DNA of 13,637 bases from the NCBI GenBank assembly GCA_002699325.1, contig PABS01000131.1:1-13637 (forward strand), given 5' to 3'. Each line of letters begins with the position of its first letter. Positions within the stretch are counted from its first letter, which is position 1. Of this stretch, positions 13,440 to 13,637 are shown one piece after another. This DNA is from Ponticaulis sp. Its GTDB lineage: Bacteria; Pseudomonadota; Alphaproteobacteria; Caulobacterales; Hyphomonadaceae. The position numbers were made by a program, and so were the translations under genes. The notes below the pieces were generated by a model that ran no database searches, was not told the DNA's origin, and saw only the letters and a list, made by a program, of their open reading frames with translations.

Positions 13440-13637
13440 CTACTCCACCTTACCAACCGCGATCGGATAGCCGAGCGCGGTCCAGCCCGCATAGCCTTCA
13501 TGGAGCACCGCCGTATTCGGATAGCCGAGCGCGCGCAGCTTGTTGATCGTGGAGTCCGCCGCTGCACGCGGGCATTCGCAATAGGCGACAACCCAGGTGC
13601 CATCATTCGGGATTTTCTCGATGAATTCATCCCGGCT
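13440..13637 (-). CDS. Rhodanese-like domain protein, C-terminal part (cut by window edge)
   Basis: The last 65 residues of a longer protein run off the right edge; the frame stays open to the boundary. The segment WVVAYCECPRAAADSTINKL is the active-site loop of a rhodanese fold, and LRALGYPNTAVLHEGYAGWTALGYPI is the typical helix-strand-helix ending of these domains. The active-site Cys would be C20 of the visible part, followed by C22 and Pro, the YCxCP version found in some periplasmic or membrane-linked rhodaneses rather than the classical CxxGxR loop. Sulfur transfer is the family role; whether this one is a sulfurtransferase or a binding domain is unknown. It is probably co-transcribed with the small membrane protein that follows it. 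Confidence 0.86.
   Translation of the reverse strand, partial: SRDEFIEKIPNDGTWVVAYCECPRAAADSTINKLRALGYPNTAVLHEGYAGWTALGYPIAVGKVE

Noticed and set aside
13391..13630. 79-codon minus-strand frame at the right edge
   Set aside because: The neighbouring frame gives a clear rhodanese C-terminus; this one is its shadow.

Overview
The window looks like ordinary chromosomal DNA from an alphaproteobacterium, most likely of the Caulobacterales/Hyphomonadaceae type. This rests on the moderately high GC, candidate promoters resembling the Caulobacter housekeeping consensus, a methylsuccinyl-CoA dehydrogenase of the ethylmalonyl-CoA pathway, a receiver protein with a GPDRR tail, and a small palindromic intergenic element of a kind I remember from alphaproteobacteria. 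The family assignment is inference. I see no rRNA, tRNA, CRISPR array, phage module or complete insertion sequence.

Layout. 1-299: non-coding leader. 300-1715 (+): ttcA (tRNA 2-thiolation) and a small exported protein with a FliL-like C-terminal half. These converge, through a hairpin containing both stop codons, on a five-gene minus-strand block at 1725-4866. In transcription order the block is a HAD-like hydrolase, a lipoprotein (1-nt stop/start overlap), pterin-4a-carbinolamine dehydratase, an SDR dehydrogenase, and a beta-carbonic anhydrase that may have its own promoter. 4867-5121: regulatory DNA with a strong terminator. 5122-6573 (-): an alanine/glycine:cation symporter. 6762-7283 (-): a receiver protein, divergent from the pair at 7448-10044 (+), a membrane-anchored M20 peptidase and a Rieske non-heme iron oxygenase separated by 14 nt. 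10045-10849: an AT-richer gap holding one small gene interrupted by a single-base frameshift at a run of seven A. 10850-12547 (+): acyl-CoA dehydrogenase with a long N-terminal extension, identified as methylsuccinyl-CoA dehydrogenase. 12577-12687: inverted-repeat element. 12760-13221 (+): GFA-family zinc protein. 13245-13637 (-): a two-helix membrane peptide and a rhodanese-like domain running off the window edge.

How the genes fit together. Most are independent metabolic housekeeping genes (C2 assimilation, CO2/bicarbonate balance, pterin recycling, amino-acid uptake, tRNA modification). The M20 peptidase/oxygenase pair looks like one transcription unit and could act in catabolism of an amide-linked or aromatic compound, but the substrate cannot be read from sequence. 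I do not see a clearly new multi-gene system. The most unusual item is the interrupted small gene at 10168-10445, whose break lies on a potential -1 slippery heptamer.
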